A DNA stretch of 64,000 nt from CAWKOH01 sp963851245 (GTDB lineage Bacteria > Actinomycetota > Acidimicrobiia > Acidimicrobiales > Palsa-688), in contig CAWKOH010000001.1 in NCBI GenBank assembly GCA_963851245.1, positions 186,001-250,000 of the forward strand, read 5' to 3'. Shown here piece by piece: positions 1 through 9,980 of the stretch. The stretch's first letter is position 1, and each line of letters starts with the position of its first letter. The position numbers were made by a program, and so were the translations under genes. The notes under the pieces were generated by a model. The model had not been told where the DNA came from and searched no databases. It was given only the letters and a program-made list of their open reading frames with translations.

Positions 1-1323
1 GTCGCCGATCGGTTCGACCTGAGGCGCGCCATCCAGTTCGAGACCACGGTCAACGGGGCCGTCTACGACGAGGCGGCGAAGCGGTGGCACATCACGACCG
101 ACAAGGGCGACCACGTGTCGGCGAGGTATCTCGTCACAGGCGCGGGCTGCCTGTCGGCTACCAACGTCCCTGACTTCAAGGGCATCGAGTCCTTCCAGGG
201 GAAGTGGTACCACACGTCCCGATGGCCCAAGGAGGGCGTCGACCTTACCGGCAAACGGGTCGGCATCATCGGCACCGGCTCGACGGGTATTCAGGCCGTC
301 CCGGCCATCGCCGAGGAAGCCGCTCACCTTTACGTCTTCCAGCGAACGCCCAACTACAGCCTCCCCAGCGGGAACCAGCCCATGGACCCCGAGCACGAGC
401 GCGAATGGAAGGCCAACTACGACCTGCATCGAGAGCTGGATAGGTCAGCCTACGCGGCCCGGTACGTACCGGCGCCCGACCGGTCGGCCCTGGCCACGCC
501 AGCCGACGAGCGGGACCGCGCCTTCGAGGAGGCGTGGGGGGAGGGTGCCTTCGCCATGATGCTGACCTTCAAGGACTTGCGGACCAGCCGGGAGGCCAAC
601 GAGACGGCGGCCGAGTTCGTACGCAACAAGATCCGGGCGATCGTGAAGGACCCGGAGGTGGCGGAACTGCTCTGTCCGAAGGACTACCCGATCGGGACCA
701 AGCGGCTCTGCTTGGACTCCAACTACTTCGAGACATTCAACCGCGACAACGTGACGCTGGTCGATGTCAAGACGAATCCGATCGAGGAGATCACACCGAC
801 GGGCCTGCGGACGGGTAAGGAATCCTACGACGTCGACGTCCTGGTGTTCGCGACCGGATTCGACGCCATGACCGGACCTTTGATGCGCATGAACATCACC
901 GGCCGGGACGGCCTGAGCCTGAAGGACAAATGGGAGCACGGGCCTCGCACCTACCTGGGGATCGCCACCGCCGGCTTCCCGAACATGTTCATGATCACCG
1001 GACCCGGCAGCCCCTCCGTGCTGGCGAGCATGATCACCGCTATCGAGCAGCACGTCGACTGGATCGCCGACGCCATCGTTTATCTGGGCAAAGCCGATCT
1101 GGACGTCATGGAAGCGAGCCCAGAAGCGGAGACCCGCTGGGTCGAGCACGTCAACGAGGTGGCTGACCAGACCCTGTACCGGTTCGCCAATTCCTGGTAT
1201 CTCGGGGCCAACATCCCCGGCAAGCCTCGCGTTTTCATGCCGTACGTAGGCGGGTTCAACGTGTACCGGGACAAGTGCGACGAGGTGGCCGCCAACGACT
1301 ACGAGGGATTCACCCTGCGCTGA
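1..1323 (+). CDS. Baeyer-Villiger-type flavin monooxygenase, 5' end outside window
   Basis: The reading frame is open from base 1 and ends at TGA 1321-1323, so this is the C-terminal 440 residues of a class B flavoprotein monooxygenase. The NADPH-binding motif GIIGTGSTG and the BVMO fingerprint FQGKWYHTSRWP (F-x-G-x3-H-x3-W-P) are both visible. The N-terminal FAD motif is missing only because of the window edge. The C-terminal part has the usual TAGFPNMFMITGPGSPSVL and ATGFDAMTG segments. Enzymes of this family insert one oxygen atom of O2 into ketones to give esters or lactones; the substrate here is unknown. The next gene lies on the other strand, so this is the last gene of its transcript. 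Confidence 0.9.
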   Translation, partial: VADRFDLRRAIQFETTVNGAVYDEAAKRWHITTDKGDHVSARYLVTGAGCLSATNVPDFKGIESFQGKWYHTSRWPKEGVDLTGKRVGIIGTGSTGIQAVPAIAEEAAHLYVFQRTPNYSLPSGNQPMDPEHEREWKANYDLHRELDRSAYAARYVPAPDRSALATPADERDRAFEEAWGEGAFAMMLTFKDLRTSREANETAAEFVRNKIRAIVKDPEVAELLCPKDYPIGTKRLCLDSNYFETFNRDNVTLVDVKTNPIEEITPTGLRTGKESYDVDVLVFATGFDAMTGPLMRMNITGRDGLSLKDKWEHGPRTYLGIATAGFPNMFMITGPGSPSVLASMITAIEQHVDWIADAIVYLGKADLDVMEASPEAETRWVEHVNEVADQTLYRFANSWYLGANIPGKPRVFMPYVGGFNVYRDKCDEVAANDYEGFTLR

Positions 1324-1355
1324 TCGACTCGGAGTTTGCACCCGGCGTCGGATTG

Positions 1356-2240
1356 CTAGCCAGACGCGTCAGGAAGCTTGAGCGTGAAGGGCTGGGCCCG
1401 TCGGGCGATGTACGCCGGCAGGTCTTGTGGCTGCCATCCTTCGACGAGCGAGGTGCCGGTGAGGTCGTAGACGGGTCGGCCCAACTCGTGCAGCAGGCTC
1501 ACGCTCAACAAGTCACACCCGGTGATCACCAACGGGTCCGCCTCGAGCAGAGCGAGCACGGCCTCAACCATCGTCTCTACGGGCTCGAACATGTCGTCCG
1601 GTATCCAACCACCGGACCGCAAAGCCGGGGTGCCAATCGCGGATTGCGGCGACAGGACATTGGCGGAGATGCCTTGACCGTAGGTCTCGGATGCCACGCT
1701 TTGCGTCAGCCGGTGGAGGGCGGCCTTGGTCGAGCCGTAAACCGCACCGGCCTTGGACGGCGGGGTGTCCGGGAATGGGGGTCCTGCCACTGGATGGGCC
1801 GCCTTGGTTCCGATGTTCACGATGGAGCCGCTCGCGCCTCGGCGACGAAGACTCGTCACCACCTGCTGGCACAGCAGCATCGGCGCCTTGAGGTTGACTT
1901 CCAGGGCCTTCTGCAATCGGTCCAGGCTCAAGTCCACGAATGGCGCGTACGGTCCGTAGGCGGCGACGTAGACGAGGTAGTCGACTGGTCCCAGCGCATC
2001 TTCGGCTCGGGACACCAGCGTGTCTCGACCTCCGCCCGGATCGGCCAGGTCGCAAGTAAACATCACCCCCGGGCCGCCCACCTGCTCAATCCGATCCAGC
2101 GTCTCTCGCAGCTTTGGTTCGGAACGGGCGCAGATTGCGACCGAGGCGCCCTCGGCGGCCAGCCGGATGGCGGTGCCGGTACCGGTGCCCCCCTGGCTCG
2201 CCCCGGCAATCAGGGCCACCTTGCCTTGGAACCGCTTCAT
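1356..2240 (-). CDS. Short-chain dehydrogenase/reductase (SDR)
   Basis: A 294-residue classical SDR with an N-terminal Rossmann fold. The glycine-rich loop is modified to GASQGGTGTG. The NNAG position reads YVAAYG, and the catalytic pair is in YGSTK. SDRs of this type interconvert alcohols and ketones with NAD(P)H. The start ATG at 2240 begins MKRFQGKVALIAG, the normal distance from the cofactor loop. It is convergent with the partial monooxygenase and divergent from the lipoprotein gene. The YCAAAGATAG-like motif lies 40-50 bases upstream. Substrate is unknown. Confidence 0.88.
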   Translation of the reverse strand: MKRFQGKVALIAGASQGGTGTGTAIRLAAEGASVAICARSEPKLRETLDRIEQVGGPGVMFTCDLADPGGGRDTLVSRAEDALGPVDYLVYVAAYGPYAPFVDLSLDRLQKALEVNLKAPMLLCQQVVTSLRRRGASGSIVNIGTKAAHPVAGPPFPDTPPSKAGAVYGSTKAALHRLTQSVASETYGQGISANVLSPQSAIGTPALRSGGWIPDDMFEPVETMVEAVLALLEADPLVITGCDLLSVSLLHELGRPVYDLTGTSLVEGWQPQDLPAYIARRAQPFTLKLPDASG

Positions 2241-2279
2241 CTCATGGCCCCCTGTGGCATGATTGATCCGCCTAGCATA

Positions 2280-2289
2280 TCAAAGATAG
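2280..2289 (+). promoter_or_regulatory. Candidate operator copy (TCAAAGATAG)
   Basis: AT-rich decamer in the divergent region between the SDR and the lipoprotein gene. The same or nearly the same decamer occurs at 12718-12727, 39031-39040 (inverted) and 50572-50581, each upstream of a gene. The function is inferred from this repeated placement only. Confidence 0.35.
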
Positions 2290-2402
2290 ATAGGTAGGGG
2301 TCTCAAGAAAGCAGGGCTGTTCACCGTCGACGTAGCGCCATCGATCCACGAGACGTACGGCAACCCGTATAGTGTGCGTGGCAGGCCATAAGGGGGGTCC
2401 GG

Positions 2403-3668
2403 ATGCGGTTGGTAAGGCGAGTTGCGGCAGTGGCGGTCGTCCTCATGGTGGCTGCTGCGTGCAGCAGCTCTTCCAAGAGCGGGTCCTCACCTACCACGGC
2501 GGGGTCGGGTGCGGCCGGTTCGGCGGCGAGCAAGACCTACGCCATAGGTCTGATGGGCGACTTCACTGGCGCGGCCTCGGCGGACAGCAAGGATATGCCC
2601 TTGGCGGCGCAGGCGCGGATCGGTCTGGCCGCCACTCAGGGTTACAAGATCAAGCTCTATACGGCCGACACCACCTCCACTCCGGCGGGCGCGCTGTCAG
2701 CGGCGAAGAAGCTGGTTGAGCAGGACCACGTGTTCGCGGTTGTCGCCATCTCGGACCTGACCTTCGGGGCCGTCCCCTACCTGAGCTCGCATGGGATCCC
2801 GGTGATAGGGGCGTCTTTCGACGGCAGCGAGTGGAACACCAACCGCAACATGTTCTCCGTTTTCGGCTTTGCCAACTACAGCACGGCTGAGACCACTACC
2901 GGAGAGTTCTTCAAGCGGGTTGGGGTCACCACCATCGGGGGTGTGGGGTACCAGATCATCCCTAGCTCGGCGGACGCGGTGAAAGCGCTGGCGCCCTCAG
3001 CGGCGGCGGCCGGGCTGAAGGTCGGTTACCTCAACGCTCAGTTCCCCCTTGGCGGCACCAATGTCGGTCCTGAGGTTCTGGCCATGAAGCAAGCTGGCGT
3101 CGATGGAGTGGCCATGGAGATCGAGCAGAACAGCGGGTTCGCCATCGTCACCGGGATGCGCCAGGAAGGGGTGGCGCCCAAGGCGGCCATCTATGGCGCC
3201 GGCTATGGGTCCGATCTTCTCGAATCAGGCCCGGGCGCCCTGCAAGAGGCGCAGGACGGGTACTTTCAGCTGGAGTATGAGCCGGTGGAGATGCACACCC
3301 AGGCGACTGAGAGTTTCCAGAACAATCTGAAGAAGTACGCCGGCTACACCAAGGTCCCCGGTCTCAACGAGTACGTGGCCTACCTCTCGGTCGACCTGTT
3401 CGTGGACGGGCTGCAAAAGGCTGGCGCTAACCCGAGCCAGGCGTCGTTCATCAACACGCTTCTCGGCATCACTAACTATGACGGCGCCGGGCTCTGGGGT
3501 GGTCACACCTTGAGCATGGCCATGAGCTCTCGTGGGGTCGGGGGAGCCGGAGCGGGCAACTGCATCTGGTTCCCTCAGTTCAAAGGCAGCCAGTTCGTAG
3601 TCACATCAAACATCAACCCGGTCTGCGGGACCGTGATTACCAGTCAGTCGACCCCCAGCTCCTCCTGA
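2403..3668 (+). CDS. ABC transporter substrate-binding lipoprotein (LivJ-like)
   Basis: A 421-residue protein with a lipoprotein signal: two arginines, a hydrophobic stretch and a VAAAC lipobox with Cys20, followed by a Ser/Gly/Thr-rich linker. The mature part has the type 1 periplasmic-binding fold typical of branched-chain amino-acid or aromatic-acid receptors (IGLMGDFTGAASADSKDM near the start, then VEQDHVFAVVAISDLTFGA). It would sit on the outer face of the membrane and hand a ligand to a permease. No LivHMGF permease or ATPase genes are near, so it is an orphan receptor. A G-run (AGGGGGG) precedes the ATG by a normal distance. Confidence 0.88.
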   Translation: MRLVRRVAAVAVVLMVAAACSSSSKSGSSPTTAGSGAAGSAASKTYAIGLMGDFTGAASADSKDMPLAAQARIGLAATQGYKIKLYTADTTSTPAGALSAAKKLVEQDHVFAVVAISDLTFGAVPYLSSHGIPVIGASFDGSEWNTNRNMFSVFGFANYSTAETTTGEFFKRVGVTTIGGVGYQIIPSSADAVKALAPSAAAAGLKVGYLNAQFPLGGTNVGPEVLAMKQAGVDGVAMEIEQNSGFAIVTGMRQEGVAPKAAIYGAGYGSDLLESGPGALQEAQDGYFQLEYEPVEMHTQATESFQNNLKKYAGYTKVPGLNEYVAYLSVDLFVDGLQKAGANPSQASFINTLLGITNYDGAGLWGGHTLSMAMSSRGVGGAGAGNCIWFPQFKGSQFVVTSNINPVCGTVITSQSTPSSS

Positions 3669-3777
3669 GGCGAACGCCGGGAAGCTCCGCGAGATCCAGT
3701 CCTCCGCGTTCTGGGTCCCAAGGTAGCTTCTGGGCCGCTTAAGCGCACTGGGACAGCGCGCCTTGTAGGCTCGGTTC

Positions 3778-5504
3778 ATGTTCGACCTCAAGATCACCGG
3801 GGGCACGGTCGTGGACGGCACGGGCGGTCCCCGGTACCCGGCGGACGTGGCTGTTGCAGAAGGGCGGATCGTGGCCATCGGTCCGGTCCTCGAGGGCGAG
3901 GCCGTGGAATCCATCGACGCCACCGGGCAGATCGTGACCCCGGGGTTCGTGGACATCCACACCCACTATGACGGCCAAGCGACGTGGGACGAACTACTCG
4001 AACCATCGAGCGGGCACGGTGTCACGACCATCGTTACCGGCAATTGCGGTGTCGGGTTCGCACCCGTGCGCCCCGGTACCGAGTCCTGGCTCATCCAGCT
4101 GATGGAGGGTGTCGAGGACATCCCGGGCACGGCCCTGGCGGAGGGGATGAGCTGGGACTGGGAGACGTTCCCGCAGTACCTCGACGTGCTCGACCGGCGC
4201 CGCTTCGCCATCGATGTCGGCGCCCAGGTCGCCCACGGGGCGGTACGCGCCTATGTGATGGGCGAGCGAGGCGCCCGCAATGAGCCGGCCAGGCCCGACG
4301 ATATAACCGACATGGCCGGGATCGTCCGGGAAGCCATCGCGGCCGGCGCGTTCGGGTTCTCGACGTCGCGCACGCTCGGCCATCGGGCCATGGACGGAGA
4401 GCCGGTCCCGGGAACGTTCGCCGCCGAGGACGAGCTGTTCGGCCTGGGCCGAGCGGTCCGCGAGGGGGGCGGCGGAGTGTTCGAGCTGGCCCCGGCCGGA
4501 GCCGCCGGTGAGGACATCGTCGCCCCTCGCAAGGAAGTCGAGTGGATGAAGAGGCTGGCGGCAGAGACCGGCATCCCGGTCTCGTTCGCCCTCCTGCAGG
4601 TCGACGCCGCCCCGACTCTGTGGCGGGAGATCATGGACGAATCACTCGACGCCTTCAAACAGGGGGCCCGGGTGGTACCGCAGGTCGCGGCCCGCCCGTT
4701 CGGCATCCTCATCGGCTTCGGAACCAATCATCCCTTCGCCAACCGACCCACATACCGCCGGCTGGCCGCGGCGCTGCCCCCCAGGAACTGGCGCAGGCGC
4801 TCACCGACCCCGATCATCGGGCCGCCATCCTGGCCGAGGCGGACATAGCCGGCGCCCGTGGCCTCGGCAGCATGGTCCCCCACGCCCTGGAGCGGGTATA
4901 TGTCCTGGGCGAGCCGCCCGACTACGAACCTACCCCGGAGCGCAGCGTCGCCCAGATCGCCCGGACCACCGGGCAGGATCCAATGGCCGTCCTCTACGAC
5001 CGGATGTGCGACCGTGATGGGCGGGGCCTGCTGATGCTGCCGTTCTTCAGCTACAGCGACGGCAATCACGACGCCATCCGGGAGATGCTTACGCATCCGG
5101 CCGGAGTGGCCGGCCTAGGGGACGGGGGCGCCCACTGCGGGGTCATCTGTGATGCATCGATGACTACCTACCTGCTCACGCACTGGGCCCGGGACCGCGC
5201 CCGGGGACCCAAACTGGACCTCGAATGGGTAGTTCGCAAGCAGACCAAGGACACCGCCGAGCTCTACGGATTCACAGACCGCGGCACCATAGCGCTGGGT
5301 AGGCGGGCCGATCTGAACGTCATCGACTTCGACCGGCTCCAACTCGACCAGCCCGAAGTCGTCTACGATCTGCCGGCCGGCGGCCGACGTCTTATACAGC
5401 ACGCCACCGGCTACACCGCCACGATCGTCAACGGGAAGATCACCCGCAGGGATGGCCGCGACACGGGCGCCCGTCCGGGCCGTCTGGTCCGTCGCGGCGC
5501 ATAG
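3778..5504 (+). pseudogene. N-acyl-D-amino-acid deacylase family amidohydrolase, frameshifted
   Basis: Two reading frames together encode one amidohydrolase of about 575 residues. The first (3778-4848) has the N-terminal composite domain, the metal motif HTHYDGQ and TGNCGVGFAP. The second frame resumes at QELAQALTDPD and carries LGDGGAHCGVICDAS and the C-terminal domain. The frame changes at a run of six C residues (4777-4782), where one missing base would restore the frame. It is probably a hydrolase of N-acyl-D-amino acids or related amides. An intact paralogue is at 59313-61040. A homopolymer error is as likely as a real mutation. Confidence 0.85.
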
Positions 5505-5540
5505 CGATTTCGGGCGAAGGGCCCGGGAGAATCCGCTCGA

Positions 5541-5972
5541 CTACGAGCCGACCCGCTCCATCAGCGTCACCGTGAAGCCGAACCACTGGTCCTTGTCCAG
5601 GATGAGCTGGCGAGCCCCGGCCGCCCGTTCCTGGTCGTTGCCAATCCGGCTGTCGTACTCGTAGGCGACCCGCAGGTTTCGCTCGGTGAGCCAGTCGCGT
5701 GCCGCGTCGAGATCCTCCACCTCCCATACCAGCGGCCCGATCTGGCCCGGCCCGTGCTCGGCCAGCGTGATGGTCATTGCCATCTCCGGGTCTACCGGCG
5801 CCACCAGTTCGATGAACCCGTCGAAGTCGGTCGAGGAGAGCGCCCGACCTCTGGATACCTCGTGGGGCGGGGGGAGCTTGAGCCCAAGCAACTCGTTGAA
5901 CTGAGCCCGGGCGGCATCGATCTGGTCAGGCCGAACGATCAGCTCGACCCGGTTGAAACCCTTGATCTTCAC
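5541..5972 (-). CDS. VOC-fold (glyoxalase/bleomycin resistance) protein
   Basis: A 143-residue protein with the paired beta-alpha-beta-beta-beta modules of the vicinal oxygen chelate superfamily. It opens with FNRVELIVRPDQIDAARAQF, and the second module has GPLVWEVEDLDAARDWLTER. Members bind a metal and act as dioxygenases, isomerases or lyases, or are catalytically silent. It lies 47 bases downstream of the SDR at 6020-6913 on the same strand and probably shares its transcript. The reaction cannot be assigned. Confidence 0.8.
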   Translation of the reverse strand: MKIKGFNRVELIVRPDQIDAARAQFNELLGLKLPPPHEVSRGRALSSTDFDGFIELVAPVDPEMAMTITLAEHGPGQIGPLVWEVEDLDAARDWLTERNLRVAYEYDSRIGNDQERAAGARQLILDKDQWFGFTVTLMERVGS

Positions 5973-6019
5973 GTCATCAAACCTCCTTGAAGGTCACTCC
6001 CGAGCGGGCGCACCCCGCT

Positions 6020-6913
6020 TCAGGTGGAGGCTTGCAGGTATTTGTCCGGCGGGTTGCGACCGAGCATGGACTCAGCCTTCTCGCGGATGATGCGGTCGAA
6101 GGTGGCCTGGACATCGTCGTGGCGGGACCCCGGAAGGACCCAGAAGATGTCGTTGCGGAGGGCGTCGAGGACGTACTGGGCGACCTCCTCCGGTTCTACC
6201 GCCCGACGGGGGTTGCCGGCCGCATTCATGCGAGCAATGAAAGCGTGGTAGTCGAATGACTGGGGGACTTCCTCAGGAGCGCCGAACTCGGGCTGACGGT
6301 TGCGGGCCGAAGTGAAGAGGTTCGTGTTTATGGTGCCGGGTGGGACCAGGACCGAGGCCGAGATAGCGGACCCGAGGGTGTGCAGCTGTCCGTAGAGACT
6401 CTCCGCCAGGTTGGTGATGGCCGCCTTGGTGAGGCTGTAGACGGCGGCGGCCGGGACGGGTGCTATGGCGACCGAGGACGAGGTGATCACCACGTGACCT
6501 TCCTCGCCGTGGGCGACCATTCCTTCCAGGAAGGCCTTGATGCCGTGAATGACTCCGTACACGTTGACCGCGATGCCCCACTTCCAGTCGCTCTCATCGA
6601 ACTCCCAGATGTGGGGCCGGGACTTGATGCTTATGCCCGCGTTAAGGACAAGGACGTGGACGTTCCCGTAAAGGTGGCGGGTCTGCCGCTCCAGGTTCAG
6701 CATCGATTCCAGATCTGATACGTCCGTCGGGATCCCGCTCACCGCGAGTGACCTGCCGGTCAACCCAGCCACCGTCTCATCGAGCGCCAGCGGCTCGATG
6801 TCGGCCAGCACGACCTTCATCCCCTCCTCGGCCAGCAGTGCACCCGTGGCCCGGCCGATACCACTGGCGCCGCCAGTGACTACGGCGACCTTCCCGGTCA
6901 GCTCCTTCACCAT
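6020..6913 (-). CDS. Short-chain dehydrogenase/reductase (SDR)
   Basis: A 297-residue classical SDR. TGGASGIG is the cofactor loop, followed by ADIEPL (an acidic residue at the end of beta-2, suggesting NAD preference), LNAGIS, the catalytic Ser in ITSSSVAI and YSLTK. An extended C-terminal region reaches NPPDKYLQAST. The ATG at 6913 gives MVKELTGKVAVVTGG, the normal distance from the cofactor loop. It is upstream of the VOC gene and downstream of the degraded region. Confidence 0.88.
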   Translation of the reverse strand: MVKELTGKVAVVTGGASGIGRATGALLAEEGMKVVLADIEPLALDETVAGLTGRSLAVSGIPTDVSDLESMLNLERQTRHLYGNVHVLVLNAGISIKSRPHIWEFDESDWKWGIAVNVYGVIHGIKAFLEGMVAHGEEGHVVITSSSVAIAPVPAAAVYSLTKAAITNLAESLYGQLHTLGSAISASVLVPPGTINTNLFTSARNRQPEFGAPEEVPQSFDYHAFIARMNAAGNPRRAVEPEEVAQYVLDALRNDIFWVLPGSRHDDVQATFDRIIREKAESMLGRNPPDKYLQAST

Positions 6914-6960
6914 CCCACCTCCGGCGCCGTAATAGTGACCACGATGTGTGACAATAGCTG

Positions 6961-7222
6961 TCAGCGCGGCCCTTGATAGCCCGAGGTAGCCGGAGTGGTG
7001 GCGGTCCCGAGTAGGTCGCGGGCAGCTTCCTCGACGCTGGTCCCTTCGAAGAATGACGGGTTCATCCCTCCGCGCAGGCGTACCGCGTTGCCGAAGACGT
7101 AGTCACGGAACTCCTCGTCGTCAATGAGTCCCCACCAGGTGGGCGTCGGCATCCACGATCGGATGATCGACGCGCTCCCGGATCCAGGCGATGCGCCGCG
7201 GATGGTCATCACGTGCAGTCAC
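6961..7222 (-). pseudogene. Amidohydrolase remnant with the middle deleted
   Basis: From GTG 7222 one frame reads VTARDDHPRRIAWIRERVDH then PIVDADAHLVG, which looks like the N-terminus of a TIM-barrel amidohydrolase with its D-x-H-type metal motif. At about 7127-7140 it switches to another frame reading GLIDDEEFRDYVFGNAVRL then GGMNPSFFEGT, the typical C-terminus of the same family, ending at 6961. About 900 bases of a normal 390-codon gene are missing and the frame is broken, so no functional enzyme can result. The GTG overlaps the stop of a 29-codon frame just upstream (GTGA). Confidence 0.7.
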
Positions 7223-7309
7223 GGCGCCGCCCTTGTCAACTCGAGGGGGGTCGGGTCGATCAGCAACGCCGGCGCGTCCGGTCCCACCGTTCGTACCGTC
7301 TGGGCCATC
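7219..7309 (-). CDS. 29-residue open frame upstream of the amidohydrolase remnant
   Basis: ATG 7309 to TGA 7219 encodes MAQTVRTVGPDAPALLIDP and ten more residues. It begins next to an AT-rich dyad and overlaps the following GTG start by GTGA, an arrangement usual for coupled genes. I do not recognise the product. It may be a stub of another damaged gene rather than a real small protein, because both neighbours are remnants. Confidence 0.25.
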
Positions 7310-7315
7310 AAACTA

Positions 7316-7332
7316 GCTATTGTTATAATAGC
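7316..7332. promoter_or_regulatory. AT-rich perfect dyad in divergent promoter region
   Basis: GCTATT, five bases, AATAGC form a perfect inverted repeat between the divergent starts at 7309 (minus) and 7340 (plus). It is much more AT-rich than its surroundings. It may be an operator, or a divergent promoter, that outlived the genes on each side. Confidence 0.35.
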
Positions 7333-7339
7333 AGGTGCA

Positions 7340-7504
7340 ATGAGCCGCTTAGTCAGGGGGGCCCTCTCAGGCCTTCCCGTGCAGGAAGCTGCACAGCTCG
7401 TCGGAGGGAACGCAGTCGACGTGTACGGCTTCGACCGTGCTCTACTGGAGTCAGTCGCCGAACGAGTCTGCCCTCCGGACGAGGAGCTGGTGGGCGCAGC
7501 CTGA
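7340..7504 (+). pseudogene. C-terminal remnant of a second amidohydrolase
   Basis: ATG 7340 opens 54 codons. GLPVQEAAQLVGGNAVDVYG followed by FDRALLESVAERV matches the C-terminal helices of metal-dependent TIM-barrel amidohydrolases, where the segment N-A-x-x-x-Y-G-F-D is common. The barrel and all metal ligands are absent. It is directly upstream (32 bases) of the CaiB-type gene, so the original operon was probably amidohydrolase then CoA-transferase. Confidence 0.6.
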
Positions 7505-7536
7505 AACCCGACCAACAGCCAGAAGGAGATTGAACC

Positions 7537-9940
7537 ATGGCAAGCGTGCTCGAAGGCATCCGCGTGCTCGACCTGTCCTGGGGCGTCGCCGGACCGGTCG
7601 CCGGGATGCTGCTGGCCGACCACGGCGCCGACGTCATCAAGGTCGAGCCACCCGGCGGCGATCCGTTGCGCGGCAACCCCGGCTACGACGTGTGGCTGCG
7701 TGGCCGGCGCAGCGTCGGTCTGGACCTTACGGCAGCCCGACCGGCCGAGACCGGTTCCTGGACGCTGATAGACGGAGCCGACGTCGTGCTGGAGAGCTTC
7801 TCCGCCGGGACCCCCGCGCGGCTCGGCATCGGCGGTGACGACCTGCTCGCCGCGCAACCCCGCACTGGTGCACTGCTCGATCACCGCCTACGGCCGCCAC
7901 CGGTCGCCATCGGGACCGGCCCGGCTACGACGCTCTGGTCGCGGCCCGGCTCGGCATCCTGCACGAGCAGCGCGGCCATCTCGGCGGCGCCGTCCCGACA
8001 TGCACGGCGAAGAGCCGTACCTGGCCGATCTGGAGATCCCCGAGGGGATGGCGCCGGGCTCGCCGCGCAGCGGACCCATCTTCACCTACACCCCGTGGCT
8101 GAGCATGGCGAGCCGCTTTCCTGGCGACCGACGGGCATCAGCGCCGCGCTGTACGCCCGGCTCCGGACCGGACGCGGCCAGCACGTCGAGACCTCGCTGC
8201 TGCAAGCGGCTCTCAGCGCACCGCGTCGAAGTGGCTGCGCGTCGAGCACCCGGACTGCGACGGGCTTCCGCTCCTGGATCTACGACCAGCGCGCCACCAA
8301 GGGCTTCTTCCAGTGCTCGGACGGGCGCTGGGTGCAGCAGTGGGTGCCCAACCCGCAGTTCGTGCTGGCCAGCGCCGACGGCGACACGCTGGCGTTGCGC
8401 CGCGGCGTCGACCGGGTTCGCGACGATCCCGAGCGCATCCCGCCGGACCCGGAAAACATCGTGGTGCTGGCGTACTACCACCCGCTGATGGCGGAAGCGT
8501 TCGCCCGGTTCCCCAGCGAGGAGTGGGTGGAGGTGGCGCCGGCAGGCGCGGCGTCCCGCTGCAGCCGGTGCGCACGCCCGAGGAGGCGCTGCACGATCCG
8601 GCCCTGCTGGCCGAGGGCGCGGTGATCGACGTCGACCATCCCGAGCACGGGTCGCTGCGCCAGGCCGGGATCCTGTACGGCCTGAGCGCCACCCCCGGCC
8701 GCGTTCAGGGTCCGGTCCCGCCGTCGGCGCGCACACCGACGAGCTCCGAGGTGCCGGGCCGAGCGTCGATCCGCTCCTGAGTCGAGCGGTACCGCCGAGC
8801 CGGTCGGCCCCGCTCGCCGGAGTCACCGTGCTGGACCTCGGCTTCGCGGTCGCCGGACCGTTCGGCACCCAGGTGCTGGCCGACCTCGGCGCCAACGTCA
8901 TCAAGGTGAACACCTGGCGCGATCCGTGGTGGCACGCCCGCACATCGCCTACGGCGCCAACCGCAACAAGCGCAGCATCGGCATCGACCTGAAGACCCCC
9001 GAGGGGCTGGAGGTCTTCCACACGCTGCTCGAACGGGCCGACGTCGTGCACTCGAACATGCGCCGCGACGCCATGCGGCGGCTGAAGTGCGACGAGGAGT
9101 CGCTGCGGGCGGTCAACCCCGACATCATCTACTGCCACACCCGCGGCTTCGACCGTGGACCGCGCTCGGACTCGCCCGGCAACGACCAGACCGGCTGCTC
9201 GCTGGCCGGGGTCACCTACGAGGACGGCGGCGTGCGGCGACGGCGGCAGGCCGTTCTGGAGCCTCACCTCGCTCGGCGATACCGGCAACGGCTTCTTCTC
9301 GGCCATCGGCGTCATCCAGGCGCTGTACCACCGAGCCGCGCACCGGTGAGGCGCAGACCGTCGACACCTCGATCCTCAACGCCGGGCTGCTCGTCGCATC
9401 GATGACGGCGGTCAAGCCGGACGGCACCAGCTCTGCCCGAGCCGCAGCTGGACGCGATGCAGCTCGGGCTCAGCCCGTTCTACCGGCTGTACGAGGCCAG
9501 CGACGGTTGGATCTGCCTCGCGGCCATAACCGGCGACCACCGGCAGGCCCTCCTGGCCACAACCGGCTGCGGGACGGAACCCGCGTTCGGGAGCCTCGAG
9601 CCCTGGTTCACCGACCGCGCGGCTTGGGAAGCCTGGAAACCCTCGACGGCGCGGGAGTCCCGTGCGAGATCTGCGACGGCGAGTTCGGTAGGCGTATATC
9701 GAGGACCCCGAGATGCACGACCACGAACTGGTGGTGCGCCAGCAGCATCCGAAGCTCGGCTGGTTCGAAAACTTCGGCAAGACCATCAACTTCTCACAGA
9801 CTCCGGGACAGATATTCGGACCGCCACCGGTCTGCGGGCAGCACACACGCCAGATCCTCCACGAGAACGGATTCGATGACGCCGAAATCGACAAACTGGT
9901 GGAGGCCAAGGCCATCTTCGAGGAGCTCTGGGTCGACTAA
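7537..9940 (+). pseudogene. Double-domain CaiB/BaiF CoA-transferase, many frameshifts
   Basis: A strong Shine-Dalgarno (AGAAGGAGA) precedes ATG 7537. Reading across frames gives two consecutive CaiB/BaiF class III CoA-transferase domains of about 800 residues in all. Domain 1 runs from LEGIRVLDLSWGVAGPVAG to GSLRQAGILYGL, and domain 2 from PLAGVTVLDLGFAVAGPFG to the stop after FEELWVD. The frame changes about a dozen times (near 7850, 7905, 7990, 8110, 8225, 8275, 8545, 8715, 8935, 9235, 9335, 9430, 9640 and 9700), yet the amino-acid sequence between breaks is well conserved. Such enzymes move CoA between acyl groups. It is recently inactivated, or a poorly polished stretch of assembly. Confidence 0.8.
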
Positions 9941-9980
9941 GGAACGCCGATAGGCGCCCGGGTGCCAGCGGCCCGGATCG

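Noticed and set aside
445..1341. Long minus-strand frame opposite the monooxygenase gene
   Set aside because: Composition is arginine/valine/histidine-rich with no domain, and it is fully antisense to a clear enzyme; a high-GC shadow.
4777..4782. Programmed ribosomal frameshift in the D-aminoacylase-type gene
   Set aside because: No stimulatory structure or known precedent in the family, and many other frame changes occur in the window.
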